Part shown: positions 52,244 to 64,000 of the stretch, in pieces
How positions within the stretch are numbered: the stretch's first letter is position 1
Layout of the letters: each line of letters starts with the position of its first letter
Source: Variovorax sp. YR216
GTDB taxonomy: Bacteria > Pseudomonadota > Gammaproteobacteria > Burkholderiales > Burkholderiaceae_C
Direction: 5' to 3'
Assembly (NCBI RefSeq): GCF_900107745.1
Contig: NZ_FNRO01000005.1
Coordinates: 186,001-250,000 of the forward strand
DNA: 64,000 bases
Notes under the pieces: generated by a model
Seen by the model: only the letters and a program-made list of their open reading frames with translations
What the model was told of the DNA's origin: nothing
The model's database searches: none
Program-made: the position numbers and the translations under genes

Positions 52244-53035
52244 TCAGTTCAACCAGGAAGGCTTGCGCTTCTGAAGGAAGGCCTGCACGCCTTCACGGCC
52301 CTCTTCGCTTGCGCGGATGTCCGCGATGCCCTCGACCGTCTTCGCGACGAGTGCATCGTCGATCTCGCGGCCGGCAACGTCGGCGATCAGCGTCTTGCAG
52401 GCACGCACCGCCGCCGGGCTCGCACCGGTCAGTGCTTTCACGATCTCGGCCACCTTGGCATCGAGCGCATCGGCGGCAACGACCTCGTGCACGAAGCCGA
52501 TGCGGTGCGCCTCCGCGGCCGCGAAGCGCTCGGCCGTGAGGAACCAGCGCTGCGAAGCTCGCGTGCCCATCGCGCGCAGCACGTAGGGGCTGATGGTCGC
52601 CGGGATCAGGCCGATCTTCACTTCGCTCAGGCAGTACCAGGCCGTATCCACGCTCACTGCGATGTCGCACGCGGCCACGAGCCCCATGCCGCCCGCGTAG
52701 ACATCGCCCTGCACGCGCGCGATGGTGGGCTTGGGACAGTCGGCGATGGTGCGCAGCATGGTCGCCAGCTTGCCCGCATCGGCGACGTTCTCGTCACGCG
52801 TGTAGTCGGCCATGCGCTTCATCCAGTTGAGGTTCGCGCCCGCGCAGAAGGCCGGTCCGTTCGCACCGAGAACGATGGCCCGGACCTGCGACGACGCACC
52901 GGCTTCGATGAACGCCTGCGTCAGCTCGGCGATCACGATGTCGTCGAAGGCGTTGCGCAGCTCGGGCCGGTTGAGCCAGATGCGCGCGACCGCGCCTTCG
53001 ATGGAGAGTTCGAGTGTGGTGAACGAGGTGCTCAT
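52244..53035 (-). CDS. Enoyl-CoA hydratase (probable methylglutaconyl-CoA hydratase)
   Basis: This crotonase of 263 residues probably hydrates 3-methylglutaconyl-CoA to HMG-CoA between the carboxylase and lyase steps of leucine breakdown. FCAGANLNWMKRM forms the first oxyanion-hole half, and RVQGDVYAGGMGLVAACDIAVS the second. In SEVKIGLIPATISPYVLRAMG a glutamate sits at the usual second catalytic position, while the first is replaced (GGMGL), as in known methylglutaconyl hydratases. The ATG at 53035 overlaps the DinB gene stop. Confidence 0.88.
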   Translation of the reverse strand: MSTSFTTLELSIEGAVARIWLNRPELRNAFDDIVIAELTQAFIEAGASSQVRAIVLGANGPAFCAGANLNWMKRMADYTRDENVADAGKLATMLRTIADCPKPTIARVQGDVYAGGMGLVAACDIAVSVDTAWYCLSEVKIGLIPATISPYVLRAMGTRASQRWFLTAERFAAAEAHRIGFVHEVVAADALDAKVAEIVKALTGASPAAVRACKTLIADVAGREIDDALVAKTVEGIADIRASEEGREGVQAFLQKRKPSWLN

Positions 53036-53547
53036 GATGAGGAACGGGACTCTTGTTGCAGCAGGTAGACCCAGTCGAGCTCCGGTCCCGGATGGACCAT
53101 CGCCGTCAGTGCAGCGGTCAGCTGCCCGCGATGATGGGTCGCGTGGTTGAAGACATGGCCAAGCGCCGGTGCGAAGGGGATCCGCACCTCTTCGCCGTTG
53201 TTGCGCACATAGACCAGCTCGCCATCGAAGCGCTCCGACGTCAGCGTCGCGAGCCACGGGCTCCAGCGCGCCACGGCTTCGCGCAAGGCCTTGCACACTT
53301 CGGCGCGATCCCCATGCAGCTCGGTATCGAGCGGCATGCGCGGCGAGCGCCCCTCGGCAAAGCGCGAGAACCAGATGTTGTCGGTCAGCAGCAGGTGGTT
53401 GACCGTGCGGTGCACGGAACGGAAGTACAGGCCGCAGTCGCGATGCCAGTCGTCGTCGGACAGTCCGCGCAGGTTCGTGTCGATCAGCTTGTACGTGGCC
53501 CAGACGTGATAGCGCGCGAGGCTCGCGAAGTAGTTCGGCAGCGTCAT
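53032..53547 (-). CDS. DinB-family protein
   Basis: This is a 171-residue four-helix protein of the DinB/YfiT-like superfamily, many members of which are metal-dependent thiol S-transferases. The putative metal histidines are in SVHRTVNHLLLTDNIW and LGHVFNHATHHRGQL, which are the standard positions. The N-terminus LARYHVWATYKLID is also typical. Its true reaction is unknown. It lies between mccB and the enoyl-CoA hydratase and overlaps the latter by 4 bp, so it is expressed with the leucine pathway. Low-molecular-weight thiol chemistry is possible but not shown. Confidence 0.85.
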   Translation of the reverse strand: MTLPNYFASLARYHVWATYKLIDTNLRGLSDDDWHRDCGLYFRSVHRTVNHLLLTDNIWFSRFAEGRSPRMPLDTELHGDRAEVCKALREAVARWSPWLATLTSERFDGELVYVRNNGEEVRIPFAPALGHVFNHATHHRGQLTAALTAMVHPGPELDWVYLLQQESRSSS

Positions 53548-53557
53548 GGCGAACCTC

Positions 53558-55155
53558 TCACATGCGGAAGATGCCGAACTTCGGCTCGGGGATCGGCGCA
53601 TTGCGCGTGGCGGCGAGCCCCAGCGCCAACACCCGGCGCGTGTCGGCCGGGTCGATGATGCCGTCGTCCCACAGGCGCGCCGTGGCGTAGTACGGATGGC
53701 CCTGCACTTCGTACTGCTGGCGAATCGGCGACTTGAAGGCCTCTTCTTCCTCGGCGCTCCATTGCCCGCCCTTGGCCTCGATGCCGTCGCGCTTGACGGT
53801 GGCGAGCACGCTCGCGGCCTGCTCGCCGCCCATCACGCTGATGCGCGCGTTGGGCCACATCCAGAGGAAGCGCGGTGAGTACGCGCGACCGCACATGCCG
53901 TAGTTGCCCGCGCCGAAGCTGCCGCCGATGATGATCGTGAACTTGGGCACGTTGGCCGTGGCCACTGCCGTCACCATCTTGGCGCCATGGCGCGCGATGC
54001 CTTCGTTCTCGTACTTTCGGCCCACCATGAAGCCGGTGATGTTCTGCAGGAACACCAGCGGGATCTTGCGCTGGCAGCACAGCTCGATGAAGTGCGCGCC
54101 CTTCTGCGCCGATTCGGAGAACAGGATGCCGTTGTTGGCGACGATGCCCACCGGCATGCCCTCGATTTCGGCGAAGCCGCAGACCAGCGTGCTGCCGAAG
54201 CGGGCCTTGAACTCGTGGAACTCGCTGCCGTCGACGATGCGCGCGATGATCTCGCGCACGTCGAAGGGCTTGCGCGTGTCGACGGGGATCACGCCATAGA
54301 GCTCCTCGGCCGCGTACTCCGGTGCACGCGGCGCGGGCGCATCGCTTTTCGGCGCGCGTGCGTTGAGGTTGGCGACCGCCGTGCGCGCCAGCGCGAGCGC
54401 GTGCAGGTCGTTCTGCGCCAGGTGATCGGCCACGCCCGAGAGCCGCGTGTGCACGTCGCCGCCACCGAGGTCTTCGGCCGTCACGACTTCACCGGTCGCC
54501 GCCTTCACGAGCGGCGGGCCGCCCAGGAAGATGGTGCCCTGGTTCTTGACGATGATGCTTTCGTCGCTCATCGCGGGCACATACGCGCCGCCGGCCGTGC
54601 ACGAACCCATGACCACCGCGATCTGCGCGATGCCCTGCGCGCTCATGTTCGCCTGGTTGTAGAAGATGCGGCCGAAGTGCTCGCGGTCCGGAAACACCTC
54701 GTCCTGGTTCGGCAGGTTGGCGCCGCCCGAATCGACCAGGTAGATGCACGGCAGGCGGTTCTGCTCGGCGATCTCCTGCGCACGCAGGTGCTTCTTGACC
54801 GTCATCGGGTAGTAGGTGCCGCCCTTCACCGTCGCGTCGTTGCAGACGATCATGCAGTCGACGCCGCTGACGCGCCCGATGCCCGCGATGAGGCCCGCGC
54901 CGGGTGCGGCGCCGTGGTACATCGCATGCGCGGCGAGCGGCGAGATCTCCAGGAACGGTGTGCCGGGGTCGAGCAGCTGCGCGACGCGATCACGCGGCAG
55001 CAGCTTGCCGCGCGCCGTGTGCTTGCTGCGTGCGGCCTCGCCGCCGCCGGCCTCGACCTTCGCGAACTGGACGCGCAGGTCGTCGACCAGCGCGCGCATC
55101 GCGGTGGCATTGGCCTGGAATTCGGCCGAACGGGCGTTGAGTTGGGTCTCCAGCT

Positions 55156-55159
<4 letters not shown>
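53558..55159 (-). CDS. mccB: Methylcrotonyl-CoA carboxylase carboxyltransferase beta subunit
   Basis: This 533-residue carboxyltransferase moves CO2 from biotin on MccA to 3-methylcrotonyl-CoA. Family motifs are [56 protein letters not shown], and in the C-terminal half [27 protein letters not shown] and [15 protein letters not shown]. The last contains the GAGNYGM pattern that separates methylcrotonyl from propionyl carboxylases. Length agrees with LiuB (about 535). Its ATG overlaps the acyl-CoA ligase stop. Confidence 0.93.
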
Positions 55160-56859
<1,700 letters not shown>

Positions 56860-56875
56860 GTGCGCCTCCTGCGGG

Positions 56876-58048
56876 TCAGGCCGTCTCGGAGAACAGTTCG
56901 CGGCCGATCAGCATGCGGCGGATTTCGCTGGTGCCGGCGCCGATCTCGTAGAGCTTGGCGTCGCGCCACAGGCGTTCGACCGGGAAGTCCTTGGTGTAGC
57001 CCACGCCGCCCAGCGCCTGGATCGCTTCGCCGGCCATCCAGGTCGCCTTCTCGGCGGAGTAGAGGATCGCGCCGGCCGCGTCCTTGCGGAAAGTGCGCGC
57101 ATGGTCGTTGCGGTCGCAGGCCTTGCCGACCGCGTACACGTACGCGCGCGTCGCTTGCCAGGTCGAATACATGTCGGCCACCTTGCCCTGCATGAGCTGG
57201 AACTCGCCGATGCTCTGGCCGAACTGCTTGCGCTCGTGGATGAAAGGCAGCACCGTGTCCATGCACGCGGCCATGATGCCCAGCGGGCCGCCCGAGAGCA
57301 CGGCGCGCTCGTAGTCGAGGCCGCTCATCAGCACCTTGGCGCCCATGCCCTCGCCGCCGAGCACGTTCTCTTCCGGCACTTCGCAGTTGTCGAAGAAGAG
57401 CGGGAAGGTGTTCGATCCGCGCATGCCCAGCTTATCGAGCTTGGTGCCGGCCGAGAAGCCCTTGAAGCCCTTCTCGACGATGAAGGCGGTCATGCCGCGC
57501 GCGCCCATCTCCGGCTCGGTCTTGGCGTAGATGACCAGCGTGTCGGCATCGCCGCCGTTGGTGATCCACATCTTGCCGCCGTTGAGCACGTAGCGGTCGC
57601 CCTTCTTCTCGGCGCGCAGCTTCATGCTGACCACGTCGGAGCCGGCATTGGGTTCGCTCATCGCCAGCGCACCGACGTGCTCGCCGCTGACCAGCTTGGG
57701 CAGGTATTTCTTCTTCTGCGCCTCGCTGCCGTTGCGGTGGATCTGGTTCACGCACAGGTTGGAGTGCGCGCCGTACGACAGGCCGACCGAGGCCGATGCG
57801 CGCGAGACTTCTTCCATCGCCACGATGTGCGCGAGGTAGCCCAGCTGCGTGCCGCCGTATTCCTCGCTCACGGTCATGCCGTGCAGGCCGAGGTCGCCCA
57901 GCTTCTTCCAGAGGTCGTGGGGAAACAGGTTGTCGCGGTCGATGTCGGCGGCGCGCGGCGCGATTTCCTCGGCGGCGAAGTGCTGGATGGCGTCGCGCAG
58001 GGAATCGATGGTGTCGCCCAGGTCGAAGTTCAGGCCGGGATCGTGCAT
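56876..58048 (-). CDS. ivd: Isovaleryl-CoA dehydrogenase
   Basis: This flavoprotein of 390 residues oxidises isovaleryl-CoA to 3-methylcrotonyl-CoA. The catalytic base is Glu247 in [13 protein letters not shown], the position unique to isovaleryl-CoA dehydrogenases, because most acyl-CoA dehydrogenases have it near the C-terminus. [15 protein letters not shown] and the C-terminal [19 protein letters not shown] match. It is the first gene of the minus-strand leucine operon. The intergenic region with the divergent AraC gene holds phased repeats. Electrons probably go to the ETF encoded at 20.6-22.3 kb. Confidence 0.95.
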   Translation of the reverse strand: MHDPGLNFDLGDTIDSLRDAIQHFAAEEIAPRAADIDRDNLFPHDLWKKLGDLGLHGMTVSEEYGGTQLGYLAHIVAMEEVSRASASVGLSYGAHSNLCVNQIHRNGSEAQKKKYLPKLVSGEHVGALAMSEPNAGSDVVSMKLRAEKKGDRYVLNGGKMWITNGGDADTLVIYAKTEPEMGARGMTAFIVEKGFKGFSAGTKLDKLGMRGSNTFPLFFDNCEVPEENVLGGEGMGAKVLMSGLDYERAVLSGGPLGIMAACMDTVLPFIHERKQFGQSIGEFQLMQGKVADMYSTWQATRAYVYAVGKACDRNDHARTFRKDAAGAILYSAEKATWMAGEAIQALGGVGYTKDFPVERLWRDAKLYEIGAGTSEIRRMLIGRELFSETA

Positions 58049-58098
58049 TGGGTTGTCTCCTGTTGGGTCGGCGGCGCGCGGATGTCACGCGCGGAAAA

Positions 58099-58159
58099 GT
58101 TGCAGCTTACGCCGTGTGCCGTTGCAATTGGCGCCACAATGGTTGCAAATCGCGCCACC
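58099..58159 (+). promoter_or_regulatory. Three phased direct repeats (candidate AraC operator array)
   Basis: Two 18-bp units, GTTGCAATTGGCGCCACA (58121-58138) and GTTGCAAATCGCGCCACC (58142-58159), match at 15 of 18 positions with a 21-bp period. A weaker third unit begins GTTGCA at 58099, 22 bp before the first. Spacing of two helical turns and same-direction repeats are what AraC-family proteins bind. The array lies between ivd (minus) and the AraC-type gene (plus), whose ATG is 16 bp after the last unit, so autorepression is likely too. Confidence 0.7.
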
Positions 58160-58174
58160 ATCCGACGCCCGCTC

Positions 58175-59218
58175 ATGTCCTCGTCCCCGCTCCGAAGCAG
58201 CCGCCGCGCGGCCACGCCGATGGCCTTTGTCAAAGCCATCGCGCTGGGCTATGAACGCTACGGCATGGACCCGTCGGCCGCCTTGGCGGAGGCACAGATC
58301 GCGCCGCATGAGGTGGACAACCCCGACGCCCGGGTGACGGCGGCGCAGTTCGAGGTGCTGTCGGGCTTCGCGATGCAGGAGCTCGACGACGAGGCGCTCG
58401 GCTGGTTCTCGCGCCGCCTGCCCTGGGGCACCTACGGGATGCTCTGCCGCGCATCGCTCGGCGCGCCCGACCTCGGCGTCGCGATCAAGCGCTGGTGCCG
58501 CCACCATCGCCTGCTCACGGAAGACATCGCACTCGACCTGTCGACGGCCGGCGGCACGGCGACCGTGGCGATCACCGAGCGCCGCGACCTCGGGGCGTTC
58601 CGCGAGTTCTGCCTGGTCACCAGCCTCCGGTTCCTGCACGGCTATGCCAGCTGGGCGATCGATTCACGCGTGTCGCTGAGCGCGGCCGCCTTCTCGTACG
58701 CGGCGCCGCGCCATCGCGACGCCTATCCGCTGATGTTCGGCGGCGAACTGCGCTTCGGCGCCGACCGCACCAGCTACAGCTTCGACGAGCGCTACCTCGC
58801 GATGCCCCTGCTGCGCGACGAACGCGCACTGCGGACGATGCTCCGGCGCGCCCTGCCGCTCACCGTGCTGCAGTACCGGCGCGACCGGCTGCTGGGCCAA
58901 CGGGTGCGCGAACTGCTGCGCACCCGCGGGCCGGAGGCCGGCAACGCCGAGTCGATCGCGGCGCTGCTGAACCTCTCCAGCCGCACCCTGCACCGCCAGT
59001 TGCAGGAAGAAGGCATCTCGCTCCAGGCGCTGAAGGATGAGGTCCGCCACGAATTGGCCGCCGAACAGCTCCGCCGCACCGAACGGCCGATCAAGCAGAT
59101 CGCCCTGGCGGTGGGTTTTCGCAACGAGAAGAGCTTTTCGCGGGCGTTTCGCGCCTGGAGCGGGCTGACGCCCGGCGCGTTCAGGCAGCGGGGCCTGCTG
59201 CAGCGCAGCGGCGTTTGA
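58175..59218 (+). CDS. AraC-family transcriptional regulator
   Basis: This 347-residue regulator has an N-terminal ligand-binding domain of the arabinose-binding type seen in OruR/PchR-like proteins (about residues 15-200; YGMDPSAALAEAQI, FSRRLPWGTYGMLCRASL) and a C-terminal double HTH (about 245-340; SIAALLNLSSRTLHRQLQEEGISLQALKDEVRHELA and IKQIALAVGFRNEKSFSRAFRAWSGLTPGAFR). It is divergent from ivd and is probably the activator of the leucine/isovalerate operon, binding the repeats at 58099-58159. In Pseudomonas the liu operon is run by a MerR-type LiuR, so this control differs. Confidence 0.88.
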   Translation: MSSSPLRSSRRAATPMAFVKAIALGYERYGMDPSAALAEAQIAPHEVDNPDARVTAAQFEVLSGFAMQELDDEALGWFSRRLPWGTYGMLCRASLGAPDLGVAIKRWCRHHRLLTEDIALDLSTAGGTATVAITERRDLGAFREFCLVTSLRFLHGYASWAIDSRVSLSAAAFSYAAPRHRDAYPLMFGGELRFGADRTSYSFDERYLAMPLLRDERALRTMLRRALPLTVLQYRRDRLLGQRVRELLRTRGPEAGNAESIAALLNLSSRTLHRQLQEEGISLQALKDEVRHELAAEQLRRTERPIKQIALAVGFRNEKSFSRAFRAWSGLTPGAFRQRGLLQRSGV

Positions 59219-59359
59219 GCACCCCCTTAACAATTTCAGACTTTTCGTACATACAAAGAACGCGCTCCAGGCCCTAATCCGTGAACAATTCCGCGCCGGA
59301 TGCACTCCAGGAGTGCCTCCCGGCCCGGCACTACATCTCTGCGGCCCTAGTATTACGAA

Positions 59360-59563
59360 ATGCAACAAATCCCCGACACCGACAGTTCCGATTTCGCCGA
59401 TCTCATGGATTTCATCGCCACGTCGGGACGCACGCGCAACGGGGCTTTCGTGAACGAGAACGCCGACCAGCTGGTCATGAACATGTGGGCCGACCGGGCG
59501 CAGGCCATGACCCAATCGCTCGTCGCCGTGGCCAAGGCCGCGTCGGTGCTCGGCAACCGCTGA
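59360..59563 (+). CDS. Small hypothetical protein (67 residues)
   Basis: I do not recognise this 67-residue acidic protein. It has no membrane helix or signal peptide and looks mainly helical (SSDFADLMDFIATS, QAMTQSLVAVAKAASVLG). No clear RBS precedes the ATG at 59360, and an antisense frame of similar size exists, so it may not be real. In its favour, codon third positions are G/C-rich as in real genes and it ends 14 bp before a hairpin. Confidence 0.4.
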   Translation: MQQIPDTDSSDFADLMDFIATSGRTRNGAFVNENADQLVMNMWADRAQAMTQSLVAVAKAASVLGNR

Positions 59564-59576
59564 TATTTCCCCCTCC

Positions 59577-59597
59577 GGGCGGGCCTTGGCCCCGCCC
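59577..59597. terminator. Hairpin between convergent genes
   Basis: GGGCGGG (59577-59583) pairs with CCCGCCC (59591-59597) around a 7-nt loop, directly before the patatin-like gene stop on the minus strand. No T run follows on either strand. Confidence 0.4.
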
Positions 59598-59602
59598 GCG
59601 TC

Positions 59603-60973
59603 TCAATCGTCCTTCACCCCCAGCGACTGCTTCAGCGCCTGGAAATCGGCGGAACGCCGCAGCGCGCTCCGCCCGGCGGCGATCAACCGGGTGACCTCCT
59701 CGTCGCTGATCGAGAACGCGGTCGGCACTTGTAACAGCCGCAGCCGCAATTCGCCGTCCGCGGCGTCTCGCAGATTGGCCTGCACCACGTGGATTTCTGC
59801 GTCGGGCGCGAAGGCGTCGGCGCCGGAACTGCGGCGGCGCAGATCCTCGCGCCACTGCCGGGCGGTATCCAGAAGGAATTCCTGCGTCTCGAGCGTGGCG
59901 CGCGCGCCGGCGCCGAAAAGCAGTGTGTCGGTCACCTGACGGATGCCGGGCACCCGGTCGCTCTGGTCGATGTTGTTGGCCGGGTCGCGCGCCGAATTCA
60001 CGCTGATCACCACCAGTTTCCGCACACTTCCGGGGGGGATGCCGACCTCCTCGAAGCTCTCGCGCAGCCCACCGCCGAGCAGCGCCCGGTCGAGCAGCCG
60101 CCGCACCGCGAGGTTGTCGGCGACGCCGCCGTCGACCAGATGGATGAACGGCCGCGCGTGGGCGTCGAGGTAGCTGTTCGCCTGCATGCGGAACATGCGC
60201 GCCCGGTAGTTCGCGCCGCCCACCGTTGCGAGGCGCGGCGTGATGCCCCGGTCCTGGCACACCTGCGCATGGTTCTGGAGCGTCATCGGGCTGAGAAGGA
60301 CCGGGACGGCCGACGACGCCGCGACCGCGAACGAGAGCGGCACGGTCTGCAGGTCGGAGCAGATCAGCTCGAACTGGTCCTGCGTGAATTCGAAGGGGGT
60401 TCCGAGCGACATGTCCGTCGCCGCGATCACCAGTTGCGGGTGCCGCGGATCGTTCTCGATGTCGGCGTAGGTCTTGCCCTGGTAGATCGCGTCGAGCCGC
60501 CGCGCCAGCAGGTGCGAGCGGCCGTACCAGGGCGAGGTCAGGTCGTGCAGGCTGCTCGGCCGGAGCGCCTGCAGGATCAGGCTGTTCTGGAAGTTCTGGC
60601 GCAGGAAGATGGTTTCGAAATTCGGCAAGCCCTCGGCGCCGAAAGCCGCGTAGTAGGCCGCCAGGATGCTCCCGCCCGACACACCGCTGATGACATCGGT
60701 GGCGTTGAGCAGATCGGTCTCGCGGCCGTTCCACTGGAATCTGGTGTCGCGCAGCTCCTCGAGCACGCCGTAGCCGAAAGCGGCCGCGCGCGCACCGCCG
60801 CCGGACAGCGTGACCGCCACCAGGATGGTCGGATCGCGCTGCGCGGTCGCGATGATGGCCGATCGCGGCGGCGGGTTCTCAGGCAGCGGATCGTTGATCC
60901 ATGGCCGCAGCGACGAGCAGGCCGAAAGGCATGCGGCGATCAGGACTGGCCATAACGCGCGCAGGCCCCGCAT
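59603..60973 (-). CDS. Patatin-like phospholipase lipoprotein
   Basis: This is a 456-residue patatin-family acyl hydrolase. A lipoprotein signal ends in LSAC with Cys19 as the lipidation site, so it should be anchored in an envelope membrane. The oxyanion loop SGGGARAAAFGYG (57-69), the nucleophile Ser99 in GVSGG and Asp281 in VDGGVADNLAV form the Ser-Asp dyad. A C-terminal extension of about 130 residues follows the patatin core. The ATG at 60973 gives the lipoprotein signal; the frame continues upstream as a shadow of the HAD gene. It may act on membrane phospholipids of its own or other cells; the target is unknown. Confidence 0.85.
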   Translation of the reverse strand: MRGLRALWPVLIAACLSACSSLRPWINDPLPENPPPRSAIIATAQRDPTILVAVTLSGGGARAAAFGYGVLEELRDTRFQWNGRETDLLNATDVISGVSGGSILAAYYAAFGAEGLPNFETIFLRQNFQNSLILQALRPSSLHDLTSPWYGRSHLLARRLDAIYQGKTYADIENDPRHPQLVIAATDMSLGTPFEFTQDQFELICSDLQTVPLSFAVAASSAVPVLLSPMTLQNHAQVCQDRGITPRLATVGGANYRARMFRMQANSYLDAHARPFIHLVDGGVADNLAVRRLLDRALLGGGLRESFEEVGIPPGSVRKLVVISVNSARDPANNIDQSDRVPGIRQVTDTLLFGAGARATLETQEFLLDTARQWREDLRRRSSGADAFAPDAEIHVVQANLRDAADGELRLRLLQVPTAFSISDEEVTRLIAAGRSALRRSADFQALKQSLGVKDD

Positions 60974-60980
60974 AGACGTT

Positions 60981-61673
60981 TCAGGCGGGGACGAAACGCC
61001 AATCGGCGAGCAGCCCGGGAAGCTGCGCCATGTCCGTGAACACATGCGCCGCGCCGACCGCGCGCAGCGCCTCGGGCCCGCTGTGGCCCAGGTCGCTCGG
61101 GCTGTAGCCGAAGACGGTGGCGCCGGCCGCAACCCCGGCGCTGGCGCCGGTGACCGTGTCCTCGACCACCGCACAACGCGCCGGATCGACCCCGAGGGCC
61201 TCCGCCGCCGCGAGGTAGACGTCGGGCGCCGGCTTGGAGCGCGGCATCTCGTGCCCGCTGAACACCCGGCCCTTGAAGCAGTCGAGGATGCCGATCTTGT
61301 CGAGCTGCAGTTCGACCTTGAAGCGATCGGCGCCCGATGCGCAGGCAATGCGGCCCTCGAGCCCCGCATGCAGCGCCCGCACCGCCGTCGCAGCACCCGG
61401 AATGGCCACGAGCTCCCGCTCCAGCGCGATGTTGCGCCGCTCGCGGAAGCCGACGAGCCACTCCGGCGTGAGGGTGAAGCCGGTGCGCGCCTGGATCAAA
61501 GTCGCCTCGTCCTTCACGGCCTTGCCGGTGAAGATGCGCATGCACTCCTCGACCGTCAACGCCCAGCCCAGCTCGCCGAGCATTTCTGCCAGGACGCGGT
61601 TGGTGATGGGCTCGGAATCGACAAGGACGCCGTCGCAGTCGAAAAGGACGGCATCGAAAGGAAAGGCACGCAT
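60981..61673 (-). CDS. HAD-superfamily phosphatase (beta-phosphoglucomutase/YieH-like)
   Basis: This 230-residue HAD hydrolase has motif I FDCDGVLVDSEP with nucleophile Asp12 and acid Asp14, motif II CASGADRFKVE, and the motif III/IV region SKPAPDVYLAAAEALGVDP...VVEDTVTGASAGVAAG. The four-helix cap lies at about residues 20-90. This group acts on sugar phosphates or nucleotides; the substrate cannot be read here. It is on the minus strand, 38 bp from the thiC stop and 7 bp before the patatin-like gene, so it may be part of a thiC-HAD-patatin transcript. Confidence 0.85.
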   Translation of the reverse strand: MRAFPFDAVLFDCDGVLVDSEPITNRVLAEMLGELGWALTVEECMRIFTGKAVKDEATLIQARTGFTLTPEWLVGFRERRNIALERELVAIPGAATAVRALHAGLEGRIACASGADRFKVELQLDKIGILDCFKGRVFSGHEMPRSKPAPDVYLAAAEALGVDPARCAVVEDTVTGASAGVAAGATVFGYSPSDLGHSGPEALRAVGAAHVFTDMAQLPGLLADWRFVPA

Positions 61674-61711
61674 GGCGCCGATCCTATCAACGAAGCCCTT
61701 TCAGCTCCATG

Positions 61712-63616
<1,905 letters not shown>

Positions 63617-63694
63617 TCAACGGGGTGCTCCGCAATCGCTCCACTGATGGATGCCGGGCTTGGATGATGGGCCTTTGGCATCGCGGGAGTTGCA

Positions 63695-63783
63695 GCTCTT
63701 CTTACGCTGGCATGAACCAGATCAAGTTCGCGGGTTCGGCCTTTGGCCATCTCAGCGCGCCTCATTGCGCGCACCCCGGAGCG
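63695..63783 (-). promoter_or_regulatory. TPP riboswitch upstream of thiC
   Basis: Read on the minus strand, GGGGTGC, the core GCTGAGAT (63747-63754) and the 3' conserved CTGGTTCATGCCAGCGTAAG (63701-63720) appear in the order typical of the thi-box aptamer. It is about 100 bp ahead of thiC in the same direction. In proteobacteria it usually blocks the RBS of thiC when TPP binds. Confidence 0.94.
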
Positions 63784-63838
63784 GGGCCGATTCTAGGCGC
63801 AGGCCGCGCGGGGGATCAAGCCGCGGGTCAGGCGGCGA

Positions 63839-64000
63839 TCAGGCTGGACGTGCGACGGCCATTGGCGCGGCGGCCACCGGCGCTTCGAAGACGGTCTCGG
63901 CCATCCATGCATCGATGCCACCGGCCAGCACACGGACGCGCGGCACGCCAGCGGCGATGAAGAGACGCGCAGCGGCAATCGCACCGCCGTCTTCGGGGCA
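63839..64000 (-). CDS. Rhodanese-domain protein, C-terminal end (start outside window)
   Basis: Only the last 53 codons are present, from the right edge of the window to a TGA at 63839-63841. The first visible residue is a cysteine in CPEDGGAIAAARLFIAAG, where the catalytic cysteine of rhodanese domains sits, and VRVLAGGIDAWMAE is the standard domain end. An Ala/Pro-rich tail of about 18 residues follows. In relatives such a domain is often fused behind a DedA-type membrane protein, but that part is not visible. Another minus-strand frame over the same bases (63793-63984) is a shadow. Confidence 0.72.
   Translation of the reverse strand, partial: CPEDGGAIAAARLFIAAGVPRVRVLAGGIDAWMAETVFEAPVAAAPMAVARPA

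Noticed and set aside
63793-63984. 63-codon minus-strand frame near the right edge
   Set aside because: Arg/Pro/Ser-rich shadow; the neighbouring frame on the same strand has a clear rhodanese end.

Overview
This 64-kb window is a high-G+C chromosomal segment that reads like a betaproteobacterium of the Burkholderiales, most likely a Comamonadaceae member of the Variovorax type. The signs are several Bug-family periplasmic binding proteins (TTT/TRAP-type uptake), the MadLM/Mdc malonate system, many ATGA/GTGA-overlapping catabolic genes and a leucine (liu-type) operon. The taxon is inferred from gene style, not proven. No rRNA, tRNA, CRISPR array, transposase or phage gene was seen.

Layout. 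1-9.3 kb is mostly housekeeping: the end of a GT4 glycosyltransferase, RNase P RNA (minus strand), cysK, an FAD-dependent dehydrogenase, htpX, a tightly overlapped pyrC-NYN-DUF3025 operon, and a LysR regulator with a coupled unknown gene. 9.4-23.3 kb is a long plus-strand beta-oxidation operon: FadB-like bifunctional enzyme, thiolase, two acyl-CoA dehydrogenases, CoA-transferase, acyl-CoA ligase, two Bug binding proteins, etfBA and a nitronate-monooxygenase-like flavoprotein. Its order resembles pim-type dicarboxylate degradation. 23.4-26.6 kb is a dctQ-dctM-dctP TRAP transporter interrupted by a 174-bp palindromic repeat. 26.6-34.5 kb (minus) holds a Bug protein, an acetylpolyamine-amidohydrolase/HDAC-like enzyme and a double-length UvrA with four ATPase cassettes. 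34.7-43.2 kb is a complete biotin-independent malonate system in the order mdcR-madL-madM-mdcA-C-D-E-G-B-H. Two of its gene junctions are built from copies of a roughly 63-bp repeat that carries the ribosome binding site.

43.6-58.2 kb (minus) is a catabolic region centred on leucine/isovalerate degradation: ivd, acyl-CoA ligase, mccB, dinB-like, enoyl-CoA hydratase, DUF4126, mccA, 2-hydroxyacid dehydrogenase, HMG-CoA lyase and accessory genes down to an MFS transporter. An AraC-type regulator is divergent from ivd, with phased direct repeats between them. This gene run is split at 47.8-48.6 kb by a low-G+C insert on the opposite strand. The insert encodes a Tae4-type T6SS peptidoglycan amidase and an overlapping 82-residue two-helix membrane protein, and no T6SS structural gene is in the window. 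59-64 kb holds a patatin lipoprotein, a HAD phosphatase, thiC with its TPP riboswitch, and the end of a rhodanese-domain gene.

The most interesting items are the Tae4/small-membrane-protein cassette, the four-cassette UvrA, the repeat-built junctions of the malonate operon, the AraC phased operator array, and a 36-codon remnant of an enoyl-CoA hydratase lying between two operon genes.
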